From Arthrobacter woluwensis (lineage in GTDB: Bacteria; Actinomycetota; Actinomycetes; Actinomycetales; Micrococcaceae), in assembly GCF_030816155.1 (NCBI RefSeq), contig NZ_JAUSXR010000001.1:1798001-1862000 (forward strand): 64,000 bases of DNA, read 5' to 3'. This document shows positions 21,478 through 30,398 of this stretch, one piece after another. How positions within the stretch are numbered: position 1 is the first letter of the stretch; each line of letters opens with the position of its first letter. Under the pieces are notes generated by a model, which saw only the letters and a program-made list of their open reading frames with translations, made no database searches and had not been told where the DNA came from. The translations under genes and the position numbers were made by a program.

Positions 21478-21965
21478 TGGACCGCACCGGACCACGGATC
21501 CCCGCCCTCACCGCCCCGCTCGTCGTCGGAGCGGTGAGGGTGGTCCTCGGGATCCTGTGGCTGAACGAGGGCATCACCAAATACCGTGCGGGCTTCGGCC
21601 GGGCGGACATCCTCCTGGTGGCGGGCAGCGCGTCGGGCAACAGCCGGGTGCCGGAGTTCTTCCAGTGGTTCGCCACCGGTGTCCTGGGCAAGGCGCCCGA
21701 GCTGTTCGGCGTGCTCATGCCGCTGCTGGAGACCGCGCTGGGTGTGGCGCTCATCCTCGGGGTCCTGACACTGCCCGCCGCCGTGGGCTCCGTCTTCACG
21801 CTCATGACCTACTGGATGGCCGACCAGCTCATTGCCCAATACCCGGTCATGGTGCTGCTGTCCCTGGGCGTGGTGCTGTGGCCCCGCAGCGCGACGCGCC
21901 TCGCGCTCGACGCCCCCCTGCTCCGGATCCTCCGACGACGGCGGTCAGGCACAGCAGGCGCATAG
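21477..21965 (+). CDS. DoxX-family membrane protein
   Basis: 162 residues, four hydrophobic segments, with the DoxX N-terminal pattern VRVVLGILWLNEGITKYRAGF and GVLMPLLETALGVALILGV. DoxX relatives are linked to quinone or thiosulfate oxidation and to thiol stress. The start overlaps the DM13 lipoprotein stop. Actual substrate unknown. Confidence 0.75.
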   Translation: MDRTGPRIPALTAPLVVGAVRVVLGILWLNEGITKYRAGFGRADILLVAGSASGNSRVPEFFQWFATGVLGKAPELFGVLMPLLETALGVALILGVLTLPAAVGSVFTLMTYWMADQLIAQYPVMVLLSLGVVLWPRSATRLALDAPLLRILRRRRSGTAGA

Positions 21966-22010
21966 GGTCGCCACAGTCACCACATGCCCTGCCGGGGTGT
22001 GCTGGTGTGC

Positions 22011-24032
22011 ATGACCTCCAGCCCAGCCTCCCTGTCCCCCGGTTTCTCACCGACGCTCGACCGTCCCGCGCCCCGCACCGGACGCTGGGGCCCCTGGCCG
22101 CTCGGGCTGCTCGTCCTGGGCCTCGGCGCGGCCACGCTCACGGTGTGGGGCGTGTGGTCCGGCTCCCGCTCCGAGTACTACGCCTCGATCGCCCTCTCGA
22201 TGAGCCAGAACTGGCACAACTTCTTCTTCGGCGCCTTCGACCCGTCCGGAACCGTCACCCTGGACAAGATCCCCGGCTCGTTCTGGATCCCGGCGCTGTT
22301 CGTCCGGCTCTTCGGGTTCTCCACGCTGACCGTCGTCCTGCCGAACGCCCTCGCCGCCGTGACCGCCACGCTCCTCGTGGCGGTCACGGCGAAACGGGTG
22401 GCCGGCACGACCGCGGGGCTCGTGGGCGGCGCGGTCGTCGCCACCACGCCCATCCTGGTAGCCGTGTCCCGGTCGAATCAAGCGGAGACCTTCTTCGTCC
22501 TGGGTCTGGCCCTCACCGCCTGGGCCGCAGTCCGCGCCCTGGAACAGCGGAGCCTCGGCTGGTTCCTCCTCGCGGGGGCGTTCGTCGCGGTCTCGTTCCA
22601 GACGTACATGCTGGAAGCGTGGGCGGTCTGGCCCGCCCTGGCCGCCGCCTACCTGTGCACGGCACAGCCCTGGTGGCGGAAACTGTGGCACACGGCGCTC
22701 GCAGGCGTGATCAGCCTGGCCCTCTCCCTCGTGTGGATCGTGGCGGTCGCCCTCATCCCCGCCACCGGCCGCCCTTATGTGGGCAGCACGCTCCACAATG
22801 ATCCGTGGGAGATGGTGTTCGGCTACAACGGTCTGGGACGCTTCGGGACGAGCACCGCGGACTCCTCCGCCTACAACTCGTTCACTCCGCCCTTCTCCGG
22901 CTCGGCCGGTGCATTCCGTCTCTTCAACGAGCAGCTCGCGGGGCAGATCGGGTGGCTGGTCCCGGTGGCGCTGCTCGCCGTCGTCGTGCTGGCGATCCTC
23001 CGGTTCAGGCCGGCGGTGACGGTGTTCCTCGGCGTGTGGATCCTGACCTTCGCGGCCATGTTCTCCGCGGTGGCCGGGATGCACCAGTTCTACACGGCGG
23101 CGCTCGCCGTGCCGATGGGGCTGGCGGTGGGCCTGGCGATCGGAGTCGCCCGACGTCGGCGTGTGGTCTGGGCACAGCTCGCCCTGCTCGGCGCCGCGAT
23201 GGTGACCGCGGTGGCGATCGCGTTCGTCTATGGCGGGTATTCCGTGGCGGTCGCCGCCGTCCAGGTCGTGCTAGGACTCGGTGCAATGGCCCTCATCCTC
23301 CGGGAGACCCGGCGGGGTGCGGGATCCCGGCTCTGGACGTCCGCGCTGCTGCTCTGCGGACTGCTCCTCACCCCGGCGGCGTGGTCCGTGGTGACGATCG
23401 CTCACCCCAATGCGAGCAATCCCGTGGCCGGCGGCGTCAGCGGCATGAGCTTCGGAGGGCGAGGCGGACCTGACGGCGCCGCGGTCCGCTTCGGCGGCAA
23501 CCGGCAGGGCTTCGGCCAGGGACAGCCGGGGGCCTTGCCGGGCATCCCGCCGAACGGATTCCGGGGCCGCGGCCTGAACGGCGCCCCGGGCGGGACCGGT
23601 TTCCCCCAGGGTGCGGCGGGCGGCCGTGAGGGCACCGCGTCGACGGCGCTGCTCGCCTATCTGCGGGCCAACCGTGGAGACGCGGACTACCTCGTGGCGG
23701 CCTTCGGAGCGCAGGAGGCTGCGGGTCTCATCACGGGAACCGGCGGCGAACCGGTACTGCCCATCGGTGGCTTCAGCGGCAACGACCCTGCGCCCACCCT
23801 GCAGAAGTTCACGGCACTCGTCAGCTCGGGAGCGCTGAAGTATGTCCTCGTGGGCGAGGGCGGCCGGGGTGGCGGCTTCGGAGGCGGGTTCGGCGGCGCA
23901 CCGGGCGGGTCCACAGCGACGACCACGGCCTCCGAGATCAGGACCTGGGTGGAGGCGAACTGCACGGCGGTCACCGCCGACGGCGTCACGGGCCTCTACC
24001 AGTGCACCGCGACGGCCGCGCAGGGGGCGTGA
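22011..24032 (+). CDS. GT39/ArnT-like membrane glycosyltransferase
   Basis: Polyprenyl-phosphate-sugar dependent transferase of the GT-C fold, about 673 residues. First periplasmic loop SRSEYYASIALSMSQNWHNFFFGAFDPSG and TLDKIPGSFWIPALFVRLFG carry the acidic residues typical of GT39/ArnT-like enzymes; 10-12 helices follow. The C-terminal third is a soluble Gly-rich region (RGGPDGAAVRFGGNRQGFG, GGFGGGFGGAPGG) ending in a small conserved domain. It likely adds a sugar to lipid, wall polymer or protein outside the membrane. Start uncertain: ATG 22011 precedes the N-terminal Pro-rich stretch and first helix, but GTG and ATG codons upstream are possible. Confidence 0.8.
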   Translation: MTSSPASLSPGFSPTLDRPAPRTGRWGPWPLGLLVLGLGAATLTVWGVWSGSRSEYYASIALSMSQNWHNFFFGAFDPSGTVTLDKIPGSFWIPALFVRLFGFSTLTVVLPNALAAVTATLLVAVTAKRVAGTTAGLVGGAVVATTPILVAVSRSNQAETFFVLGLALTAWAAVRALEQRSLGWFLLAGAFVAVSFQTYMLEAWAVWPALAAAYLCTAQPWWRKLWHTALAGVISLALSLVWIVAVALIPATGRPYVGSTLHNDPWEMVFGYNGLGRFGTSTADSSAYNSFTPPFSGSAGAFRLFNEQLAGQIGWLVPVALLAVVVLAILRFRPAVTVFLGVWILTFAAMFSAVAGMHQFYTAALAVPMGLAVGLAIGVARRRRVVWAQLALLGAAMVTAVAIAFVYGGYSVAVAAVQVVLGLGAMALILRETRRGAGSRLWTSALLLCGLLLTPAAWSVVTIAHPNASNPVAGGVSGMSFGGRGGPDGAAVRFGGNRQGFGQGQPGALPGIPPNGFRGRGLNGAPGGTGFPQGAAGGREGTASTALLAYLRANRGDADYLVAAFGAQEAAGLITGTGGEPVLPIGGFSGNDPAPTLQKFTALVSSGALKYVLVGEGGRGGGFGGGFGGAPGGSTATTTASEIRTWVEANCTAVTADGVTGLYQCTATAAQGA

Positions 24033-24103
24033 GCCGTCTGTGGGGCCTGACCATGCCGATCCGGGCCGGATGACATGATGGGACCACCGACGAAGGAGAT
24101 GAC

Positions 24104-24499
24104 GTGTCCGGATTGATCGACGCCGCGTTGGACGAGGACGGCGCACTGACCGCCTCCACCACGCTCCCCGGCGAGCGGGACGTGGAGGTGCTGGCCGAAC
24201 CCGGCGAGCAGGAGCTCAGCCTGGAGCAGCTCACCGAGATCGTCGAGGACGCGCTCCGGCCCCTGGACCGCGGGACGTTCTCCGAGGCGGAGCGCGAGAT
24301 CCTTGCCGCGCTCGACGGCGGCGCCGCGACGGAGGCGCCCACGCTCCGCCTGGACGGCGTGATCGTCGAGCCGGCCGGCGTCGTCGTGCTGCTGTACACC
24401 GCGCAGTCCCCCGCCGGCGAATCCACCGTCTACTGCACGCTCGGGACGGACCAGAGCGTGGAGAGCCTCGAGGTGGCCGAAGACGACGTCCAGGGCTGA
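24104..24499 (+). CDS. Small acidic hypothetical protein
   Basis: 131 residues, strongly acidic (SLEQLTEIVEDALRPLDR, EVAEDDVQG), no membrane segment or known motif. GTG at 24104 with AAGGAG upstream. Codon usage is like the neighbours, so probably a real gene. Stands alone between GT39 and a convergent GyrI-like gene. Confidence 0.6.
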   Translation: MSGLIDAALDEDGALTASTTLPGERDVEVLAEPGEQELSLEQLTEIVEDALRPLDRGTFSEAEREILAALDGGAATEAPTLRLDGVIVEPAGVVVLLYTAQSPAGESTVYCTLGTDQSVESLEVAEDDVQG

Positions 24500-24511
24500 C
24501 TCAACGCCGGC

Positions 24512-25135
24512 TCAGGGCTGCACGCGCTCCACCGGCTGCCGGAGGATGGTGCGCTGCTTCTCCGGGGCCGTCCGGCGGAAGTCGCTCAGGTAGATCTCGT
24601 GGTGCTTCCCGCGGAGGGCAAGCCCCTCCGCCGGGACGAACTCGTGGTGGAGGCGATGCAGCACGGAGGCCTCGTCGTCGAACGAGCCGATATGGAGCGT
24701 CTGCACGCACAGCCCCTCCGCGAGCGCTTCGAACCGGACGTCGTCCAGGCGCGCCGGGCGGTTCTTCGCCCCTGCCTGCTCCTTGGCCGCCAGCACCAGG
24801 TCCTCGTCGATCCACTCGGGCACCAGTAGCATCATGGTCCAGTCCCACTGGGACTTGTCCCGGGCCGTGGTGAAGGCGTCCAGATCCTCGGCCCACCACA
24901 GCCCTTCGAGCGGCGGGACCACATAGTCACGGCCTGTCGTGGCGCGGCTGCCGAACTTCAGCTTGTACGCCACCGGGTAGAGCGACTCGACCGCCTGCGT
25001 GAAGTCGGGCGAGGAGTTGGGGTCCCCGTGGCCGTCGATCATGAGGTACCGCCGTTCCGGAACGGTGAGTATCCGGAACGCGCCTTTCGGTGCCTGGTAC
25101 GAGTCCAGGGTCTTCTTGAGATCGATCTTGTCCAT
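24512..25135 (-). CDS. GyrI-like small-molecule-binding domain protein
   Basis: 207 residues, single-domain relative of the SOUL/GyrI-like effector domain: GAFRILTVPERRYLMIDGHGDPN, QAVESLYPVAYKLKF, VVPPLEGLWWAEDL and LHHEFVPAEGLALRGKHHEIYLSDFRR. Stand-alone members bind or hydrolyse small cationic or cyclic compounds. No DNA-binding domain. ATG at 25135 after GAGGGGA. Follows the acyl operon by 29 bases in the same direction and may be its last gene. Confidence 0.8.
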   Translation of the reverse strand: MDKIDLKKTLDSYQAPKGAFRILTVPERRYLMIDGHGDPNSSPDFTQAVESLYPVAYKLKFGSRATTGRDYVVPPLEGLWWAEDLDAFTTARDKSQWDWTMMLLVPEWIDEDLVLAAKEQAGAKNRPARLDDVRFEALAEGLCVQTLHIGSFDDEASVLHRLHHEFVPAEGLALRGKHHEIYLSDFRRTAPEKQRTILRQPVERVQP

Positions 25136-25164
25136 GGTGTCCCCTCACTCCACGTGTCGGTCTG

Positions 25165-26337
25165 TCAGTCGTCCAGCAGGGCCGCTGCGAACATCGGGCG
25201 CGCGGCGTCGGCCGACGGCGGGTGGAACAGCCCCGCCGTCGCGTCCCGCCAGAGACGGCTCAACTCGGAGCCGTTGTCGAAGCCACTGCCCCCGGCGCAC
25301 ATCAGCGCGGTCTCGGCCGCCCGGCGTGCGGCGGTGGCCGCGTTGAGCCGGGCGCTCACGAGGCGCAGCGGCCAGCCGGCTCCGTGATCGACCAGGTCGT
25401 CGACGTCGCGGGCGTACGTGTCCAGCTGGGCAGGCACCGCCAGGTACTCGAGGTGGGCGTCGGCCAGTCGCGCGCGGTACTCCGGCACTTCCGAGAACGG
25501 GGTGCCGCTCTTCGCCGAGCTGCGGCGTTTCAGACCGGCGGCGCCCAGCTCCAGGGCGCGCCACGCCACCCCGGCGTAGACGGAGCCGATCATGAGCTGG
25601 AAGTGGCTCGTGATGGCGAACGTCAGCAGATCCGGCGTGCGGCCCGGCGGGATCCTCCGCACCACGTTCCCGGCCTTCAGCGGCACGCTCTTCAGGATCG
25701 TGGCGCGGCTCTGGGAGGCCCGCATCCCGAGCACGTCCCACTGATCCGAGACCGTGATGCCGGGGGCGTCCCGTTCAAGGAAACCGTAGACGAGCCGGGG
25801 GTTCTCCGGATCGGACGCATCGAGGCCGTGCGCCAGCAGGCGGGTCCAGACCGGGGAGAGCGACGTGAAGATCTTGACGCCGGTGAACAGGTATCCGCCG
25901 TCCTCCTGAACCTCGGCCACCGTGGTGGACCCTTGCAGCACCCAGTCGTTGGACGGTTCGCTGATCCCGAAGGCGAAGACCTCCCCGGCCATCGCCTCCT
26001 CGAACACCCGGGTCAGGGAGTCGTCGCCGCGCGCCCACAGTGCCCGCGCGACGCCGGTGCACATGAGATGCATGTTGATCGCCAGCGCCGTGGCCGGGGC
26101 CGCCGTCGCCAGGCGATGCTGCAGCCGCGTGACCTCGAGCAGATTCAGGCCGGGACCGCCGAACTCCTGCGGAACGAAGAGCTGCAGATAACCCAGATCC
26201 CGCAGCTCGGCGAAGTCCTCGTCGAAGAAACGGTTCTCCCGGTCGTAGACGGCGGCCCGTTCGCGGAACCGTTCGAGCAATTCCTGCGGCAGGTACCGCT
26301 CCGCCAGCTCCTTCTGCCGGGTCTCGAGATCGGTCAC
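25165..26337 (-). CDS. Acyl-CoA dehydrogenase-family flavoprotein
   Basis: 390 residues, full acyl-CoA dehydrogenase fold: helical N-domain (LPQELLERFRERAAVYDRE), beta-domain with FGISEPSNDWVLQGSTTVAEV and KIFTSLSPVWTRLL, and C-terminal helical domain ending near LMCAGGSGFDNGSELSRLWRDATAGLF. Could introduce a double bond into a CoA- or carrier-bound acyl chain. GTG start at 26337 with AAGGAGG; it overlaps the ketosynthase stop (GTGA), so translation is coupled. Third gene of a ligase, ketosynthase, dehydrogenase operon. Confidence 0.85.
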   Translation of the reverse strand: MTDLETRQKELAERYLPQELLERFRERAAVYDRENRFFDEDFAELRDLGYLQLFVPQEFGGPGLNLLEVTRLQHRLATAAPATALAINMHLMCTGVARALWARGDDSLTRVFEEAMAGEVFAFGISEPSNDWVLQGSTTVAEVQEDGGYLFTGVKIFTSLSPVWTRLLAHGLDASDPENPRLVYGFLERDAPGITVSDQWDVLGMRASQSRATILKSVPLKAGNVVRRIPPGRTPDLLTFAITSHFQLMIGSVYAGVAWRALELGAAGLKRRSSAKSGTPFSEVPEYRARLADAHLEYLAVPAQLDTYARDVDDLVDHGAGWPLRLVSARLNAATAARRAAETALMCAGGSGFDNGSELSRLWRDATAGLFHPPSADAARPMFAAALLDD

Positions 26338-27599
26338 GGTGTTCCTCCTTCATCCGCGCGGGCCAGCAGCACCGCGGCATTGTGCCCGCCGAATCCGAAC
26401 GACGTGGACAGCACACTGTTCACGCGGAGCGGCCGGGCGGTTCCGGTGACGATGTCCCAGTCGGGGAACTCGGGATCGTCGAGGTTCAGGGTGGGCGGCA
26501 GGAGCCCGTCGCGCAGGGCGAGGATCGAGAGCACGGCTTCCACAGCTCCCGACGCACCCAGCAGATGGCCCGTGAGGGACTTCGTGGCGCTGATCGGGAT
26601 GGTGCGGGCCGCCGGGCCCAGTGCCGCCTCGAAGGCGAGCAGCTCCGCCGCGTCCCCCGCCGGGGTGCCGGTGCCGTGGGCGTTGATGTGCCCGACGTCG
26701 GCCGGTTCCGCCCCCGCGTCGGCAAGGCAGTCGCGGATCGCCTGCGCCGCGCCCAATCCCTGCGGATGCGGCGCGGTCGGATGATGGGCGTCACTGGACG
26801 CCCCGAACCCGGCGACCCGTGCCAATGGCGCCACACCCCGGGCCGCGGCGTGCTCCGCCGACTCCAGGACGAGCGCGGCCGCCCCGGCCGACATGACGAA
26901 GCCGTTGCGCGCCCGGTCGAAGGGTCGGCTGGCCGCTGCGGGGTCGTCGTCGTAGCCGGTGGCCAGGGCCCGCAGGTTCGCGTTGGACGAGAGGTTCACG
27001 CCATTGAGGCAATCCTCCATACCCACCACGAGGACCGCGTCGGCGTAGCCGTGCCGGATGCGTCGCAGGCCCTCGCCGAGCGCGATGGTCCCGCTGGCGC
27101 ACGTGGCGGACACTCCCTGGGCCGGGCCGCGCAGGCCGTGACGCTGGCTGAGCAGCGCCGCGGCGGCGTCGGGCGCGCCATGCATCGAGAGCGTCAGCGG
27201 CACGGCCCGCGGGCCACGGGAGTCGAGGCGACGCGTGGCGTGCTGCATCGCGTCGACGGGGCCGGACCCCGTGCCTGCGATGACGGACACCCGCGCCGGG
27301 TCCCATGGCAGTTCCGTGCCCAGGGCCCCGGCCTGTCCGAGTGCTTCCTCCGCGGCGGCGAGCGCCCAGTGCTGCACCGGGCTGAGGCGCCGCACGATGT
27401 TCCGTTCCAGCACCGCTTCGGGATCGAAGCCCCGCACCTGACCGCCGATCCGCACCGGCAGGCCGTCGAATTCCTCTCCCGCCAGGCGCGTGATCGCGCT
27501 CCGGCCCTGGGACACGGACTCCCAGAGCACCTCCGCGCTGAGGCCGCTGGGCGTGATGGCCCCGAGCCCTGTGACGACGACGTCGCGCGGCGCCCTCAC
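26334..27599 (-). CDS. FabF-type beta-ketoacyl synthase
   Basis: Decarboxylating Claisen-condensing enzyme, 421 residues. Complete Cys-His-His triad: C167 (SATCASG), H308 (NAHGTGTPAGD) and H345 (KSLTGHLLGASG), with K340. The C-terminal SFGFGGHNAAVLL loop is typical of FabF. Overlaps the ligase stop (GTGA at 27596-27599) and the dehydrogenase start. No acyl carrier protein, malonyltransferase or ketoreductase is nearby, so this is probably not the primary fatty-acid enzyme but one for a specialised acyl chain. Confidence 0.88.
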   Translation of the reverse strand: MRAPRDVVVTGLGAITPSGLSAEVLWESVSQGRSAITRLAGEEFDGLPVRIGGQVRGFDPEAVLERNIVRRLSPVQHWALAAAEEALGQAGALGTELPWDPARVSVIAGTGSGPVDAMQHATRRLDSRGPRAVPLTLSMHGAPDAAAALLSQRHGLRGPAQGVSATCASGTIALGEGLRRIRHGYADAVLVVGMEDCLNGVNLSSNANLRALATGYDDDPAAASRPFDRARNGFVMSAGAAALVLESAEHAAARGVAPLARVAGFGASSDAHHPTAPHPQGLGAAQAIRDCLADAGAEPADVGHINAHGTGTPAGDAAELLAFEAALGPAARTIPISATKSLTGHLLGASGAVEAVLSILALRDGLLPPTLNLDDPEFPDWDIVTGTARPLRVNSVLSTSFGFGGHNAAVLLARADEGGTP

Positions 27600-29107
27600 A
27601 GCCGGACCGCCGCGTCGCCGTCGAGCAGCTCAGCCGTGGCCGGGCGGCGGATCTTGCCGCCCACCGTGCGCGGCAGGCGGGGCACCAGATACCAGCGGCG
27701 CGGCACGAACTGAGGTGCCAGCCGTTCCCGGGCCCAGGCCTGGAGCGCCTCCTTGCCCGGGGCGCCATCGCCTTCGAACACGAGGGCCACCACGCTGCCG
27801 AGCCGCACACCCGGCACGGCCACCGCACACACGGCACCGAGGCCCGGCATGTCCTCGAAGGCGCGCTCCACCTCGGGCAGCGCGATCTTGTGCCCGCCGC
27901 TCACCACGATGTCGCCCGACCGACCCAGGAGTTCGATACGGTCCCCCACGTGCCGGGCCTGATCGTGCACCGTGGCCCAGCCGTCCGGCTGCCGGAGGAC
28001 CGCGTCCGTGGTGCCTGCCAGATACCCGTCCGAACAGGCCGCCGCGCGGACCCACAGGGTGCCGGGCTCGCCGTCGGGCAGTTCCTCGCCCGCGCCGTCC
28101 CGGACGCTGACCTCGATGCCGGGGTAGACCGAGAGGGCCGTGCCGTCCCCGTCCCGGCTGTCTCCGATGAAGCCGATCTCCGCGGCGCCGTAGTAGCTGA
28201 TCAGACGCGCCTCGGGCAGCACGCGGGCGAGTCCCGAGCGCATGGCCGAGGACAGATTGGCGCCGCCCGTGACGATGAGGTCCAGCGAGGCGAACCGTTC
28301 GGGGTCCCGACGGGCACCGTCCGTGATCGCCTGGACCACTGCCGGGACGGCCACCACCCGACTGATGCCGTCGGCGGCGAGTCGCGGGCCCAGCGCGATC
28401 GGGTCGAACGTGTCGGCCACGTGGACGCTGCCGCCCGTAGCGAGGCATTCGATGACCGCATACAGGGTGAGGCTATAGGAGACCGGCCCCGGTGCCAGAG
28501 TGCTCACGCCCGGGAGGGGCTCCAGATGGGCGCTCGAGACCGCCACGTTCGCGCGGTACTGCTGCCGGGTCTTCAGGAACGCCTTGGGATTGCTCGTGGT
28601 GCCGGAGGAGAACAGCAGGAGGAACGCCTCGTCGCCGTCGCGGACCGTCGGCGCCGGGGCAGGAGTCAGCGTCTGTTCCAGGTCCCGGAAGTCCGTCAGG
28701 CCGAGGAGGGTTCCCGTCCAGCCGCACGCCGCGAGGGCCGACGCGAGGTCCTCCGAGTCGCTGATGACCACACCGATCCCGGTCGAGAGGATCACGCCCA
28801 CCCGGTGCTCCAGGGGCCAGCGGGGATCGATCGTGGCGGAGACCGCACGGTATCCGGCCAGGCCGGCCATGATCCTCGCGGTGTGGAAGGCGGAGCCGAT
28901 GCTCACGGCGGTGATCGGGATCCCCCGGGCCTCGGCCGCGGGCGCCGGTGGAAAGGTCTGGCCGCGGTGCAGTGAGTCCACGGCGGCGAAGACCCGGCGT
29001 GAGTCCTCCACGAGACCCCGGTAGCTCAAGCGCCCCTCGGCTCCGGCGATGGCCGTCCGCTCGGGGTGGTGTTGCGCGACGTCCAGCACGGTCCGGGTGA
29101 TCGGCAC
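27596..29107 (-). CDS. AMP-dependent acyl ligase (acyl-CoA synthetase family)
   Basis: Adenylate-forming enzyme, 503 residues. P-loop LLLFSSGTTSNPKAF, YYGAAEIGF (A5-like), DRIELLGRSGDIVVSGGHKI hinge and catalytic C-terminal lysine in RTVGGKIRRP. Activates a carboxylic acid as acyl-AMP and transfers it to CoA or a carrier. GTG start at 29107 with GGAAGGA. First gene of a three-gene coupled operon with ketosynthase and dehydrogenase. Its substrate cannot be read from sequence. Faces away from the iron operon across a 234-base region holding an iron box. Confidence 0.85.
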   Translation of the reverse strand: MPITRTVLDVAQHHPERTAIAGAEGRLSYRGLVEDSRRVFAAVDSLHRGQTFPPAPAAEARGIPITAVSIGSAFHTARIMAGLAGYRAVSATIDPRWPLEHRVGVILSTGIGVVISDSEDLASALAACGWTGTLLGLTDFRDLEQTLTPAPAPTVRDGDEAFLLLFSSGTTSNPKAFLKTRQQYRANVAVSSAHLEPLPGVSTLAPGPVSYSLTLYAVIECLATGGSVHVADTFDPIALGPRLAADGISRVVAVPAVVQAITDGARRDPERFASLDLIVTGGANLSSAMRSGLARVLPEARLISYYGAAEIGFIGDSRDGDGTALSVYPGIEVSVRDGAGEELPDGEPGTLWVRAAACSDGYLAGTTDAVLRQPDGWATVHDQARHVGDRIELLGRSGDIVVSGGHKIALPEVERAFEDMPGLGAVCAVAVPGVRLGSVVALVFEGDGAPGKEALQAWARERLAPQFVPRRWYLVPRLPRTVGGKIRRPATAELLDGDAAVRL

Positions 29108-29255
29108 CTGCGTCCTTCCCTGGTGGTCGTCCCGGCATGGCCCGGCTCAGTCAGGCCTCGGGTTCGGCCCCAGTTTAGCAAGGGGGTCCGTGCCGAGCCG
29201 GGGCTCTCACGGACGGACCACGATGTCACATTCGAGCCGCCCCGGCCTTCGCCCA

Positions 29256-29283
29256 TTGGCACCTTTAGGCATAGCTAACCTAA
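29256..29283 (+). promoter_or_regulatory. Iron box (DtxR/IdeR/DmdR type) with -35 element
   Basis: TTAGGCATAGCTAACCTAA at 29265-29283 matches the 19-base DtxR/IdeR palindrome (TTAGGTTAGCCTAACCTAA) at 16 positions. A -35-like TTGGCA (29256-29261) lies immediately upstream. An iron-loaded repressor here would shut off the Fe(III) importer when iron is plentiful, and might also affect the divergent acyl operon. Confidence 0.85.
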
Positions 29284-29341
29284 GCTTGCTCAGGACCCTC
29301 CCCAGGACTCCGAACCCTTTTGCACGTAGAAAGCAGTTCCC

Positions 29342-30394
29342 ATGAAGTTGCGTAAGAACGCTCTGGCGGGCATCGCCCTCGCCGCGACCGCCGCTCTCGG
29401 CCTGGCCGCCTGCGGTTCCGGCAGCTCCGCGCCCGCCGCGGGCGGATCCGGAGACTCCAAGGTCTCCGGCGAGATCACGGTCTACAACGCCCAGCACGAG
29501 TCCCTGACGAAGGAATGGGTGGACGCGTTCACCCAGGAGACCGGCGTCAAGGTCACCGTCCGCCAGGGCGACGACTCGGAGATGTCCAACCAGATCGTCC
29601 AGGAAGGCGCCGCCTCCCCCGCCGATGTCTTCCTGACCGAGAACTCCCCCGCGATGGCCCAGGTGGAGAACGCCGGCCTGTTCGCGGATGTCGACAAGGC
29701 CACCGTGGACCAGGTCCCCGCCGCCTACCGGCCTTCCACGAACAAGTGGACGGGCATCGCCGCCCGCTCCACCGTGCTCGTGTACGACAAGAAGAAGATC
29801 TCCGAGGACAAGCTGCCGAAGTCCATGCTGGATCTCGCCAAGCCGGAGTGGAAGGGCAAGTGGGCCGCGTCGCCGTCGGGCGCCGACTTCCAGGCGATCG
29901 TCGCCGCGCTGCTGGAGCTCAAGGGTGAGGCCGCGACTACCGAGTGGCTCAAGGGCATGAAGGAGAACTTCAAGGCCTACAAGGGCAACAGCACCGCGAT
30001 GAAGGCCGTCAACGCCGGTGAAGTGGATGCCGCGCTGATCTACCACTATTACTACTACGGTGACCAGGCCAAGACCGGCGAGAACTCCAAGAACGTCACC
30101 CCGTACTTCTTCAAGCACCAGGATCCGGGCGCGTTCCTGTCCGTCTCCGGCGGCGGCGTCCTGAAGTCCGCCAAGAACCCGGCCGCCGCACAGGCGTTCC
30201 TGAAGTTCATCACCGGCAAGAAGGGCCAGGAGGTCCTCAAGAACGGCACCTCCTTCGAGTACGCGATCGCGTCGAACGTCGAGGCGAACCCGAAGCTCGT
30301 GCCGATCAAGGATCTGCAGGCCCCCACGGTAGACCCGGCCAAGCTGAACTCCGCCAAGGTCACCGAGCTGATGACGCAGGCCGGACTGCTCTGA
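29342..30394 (+). CDS. Fe(III) ABC transporter substrate-binding lipoprotein
   Basis: 350 residues, FbpA/FutA-like ferric-iron binder; lipid anchor C24 (LGLAAC). The tyrosine cluster YHYYYYG (near 237-242) supplies the Fe(III) ligands of this family, and [19 protein letters not shown] is the typical N-lobe. First gene after the iron box. Four bases separate it from the permease. Confidence 0.92.
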   Translation: MKLRKNALAGIALAATAALGLAACGSGSSAPAAGGSGDSKVSGEITVYNAQHESLTKEWVDAFTQETGVKVTVRQGDDSEMSNQIVQEGAASPADVFLTENSPAMAQVENAGLFADVDKATVDQVPAAYRPSTNKWTGIAARSTVLVYDKKKISEDKLPKSMLDLAKPEWKGKWAASPSGADFQAIVAALLELKGEAATTEWLKGMKENFKAYKGNSTAMKAVNAGEVDAALIYHYYYYGDQAKTGENSKNVTPYFFKHQDPGAFLSVSGGGVLKSAKNPAAAQAFLKFITGKKGQEVLKNGTSFEYAIASNVEANPKLVPIKDLQAPTVDPAKLNSAKVTELMTQAGLL

Positions 30395-30398
30395 TTCC

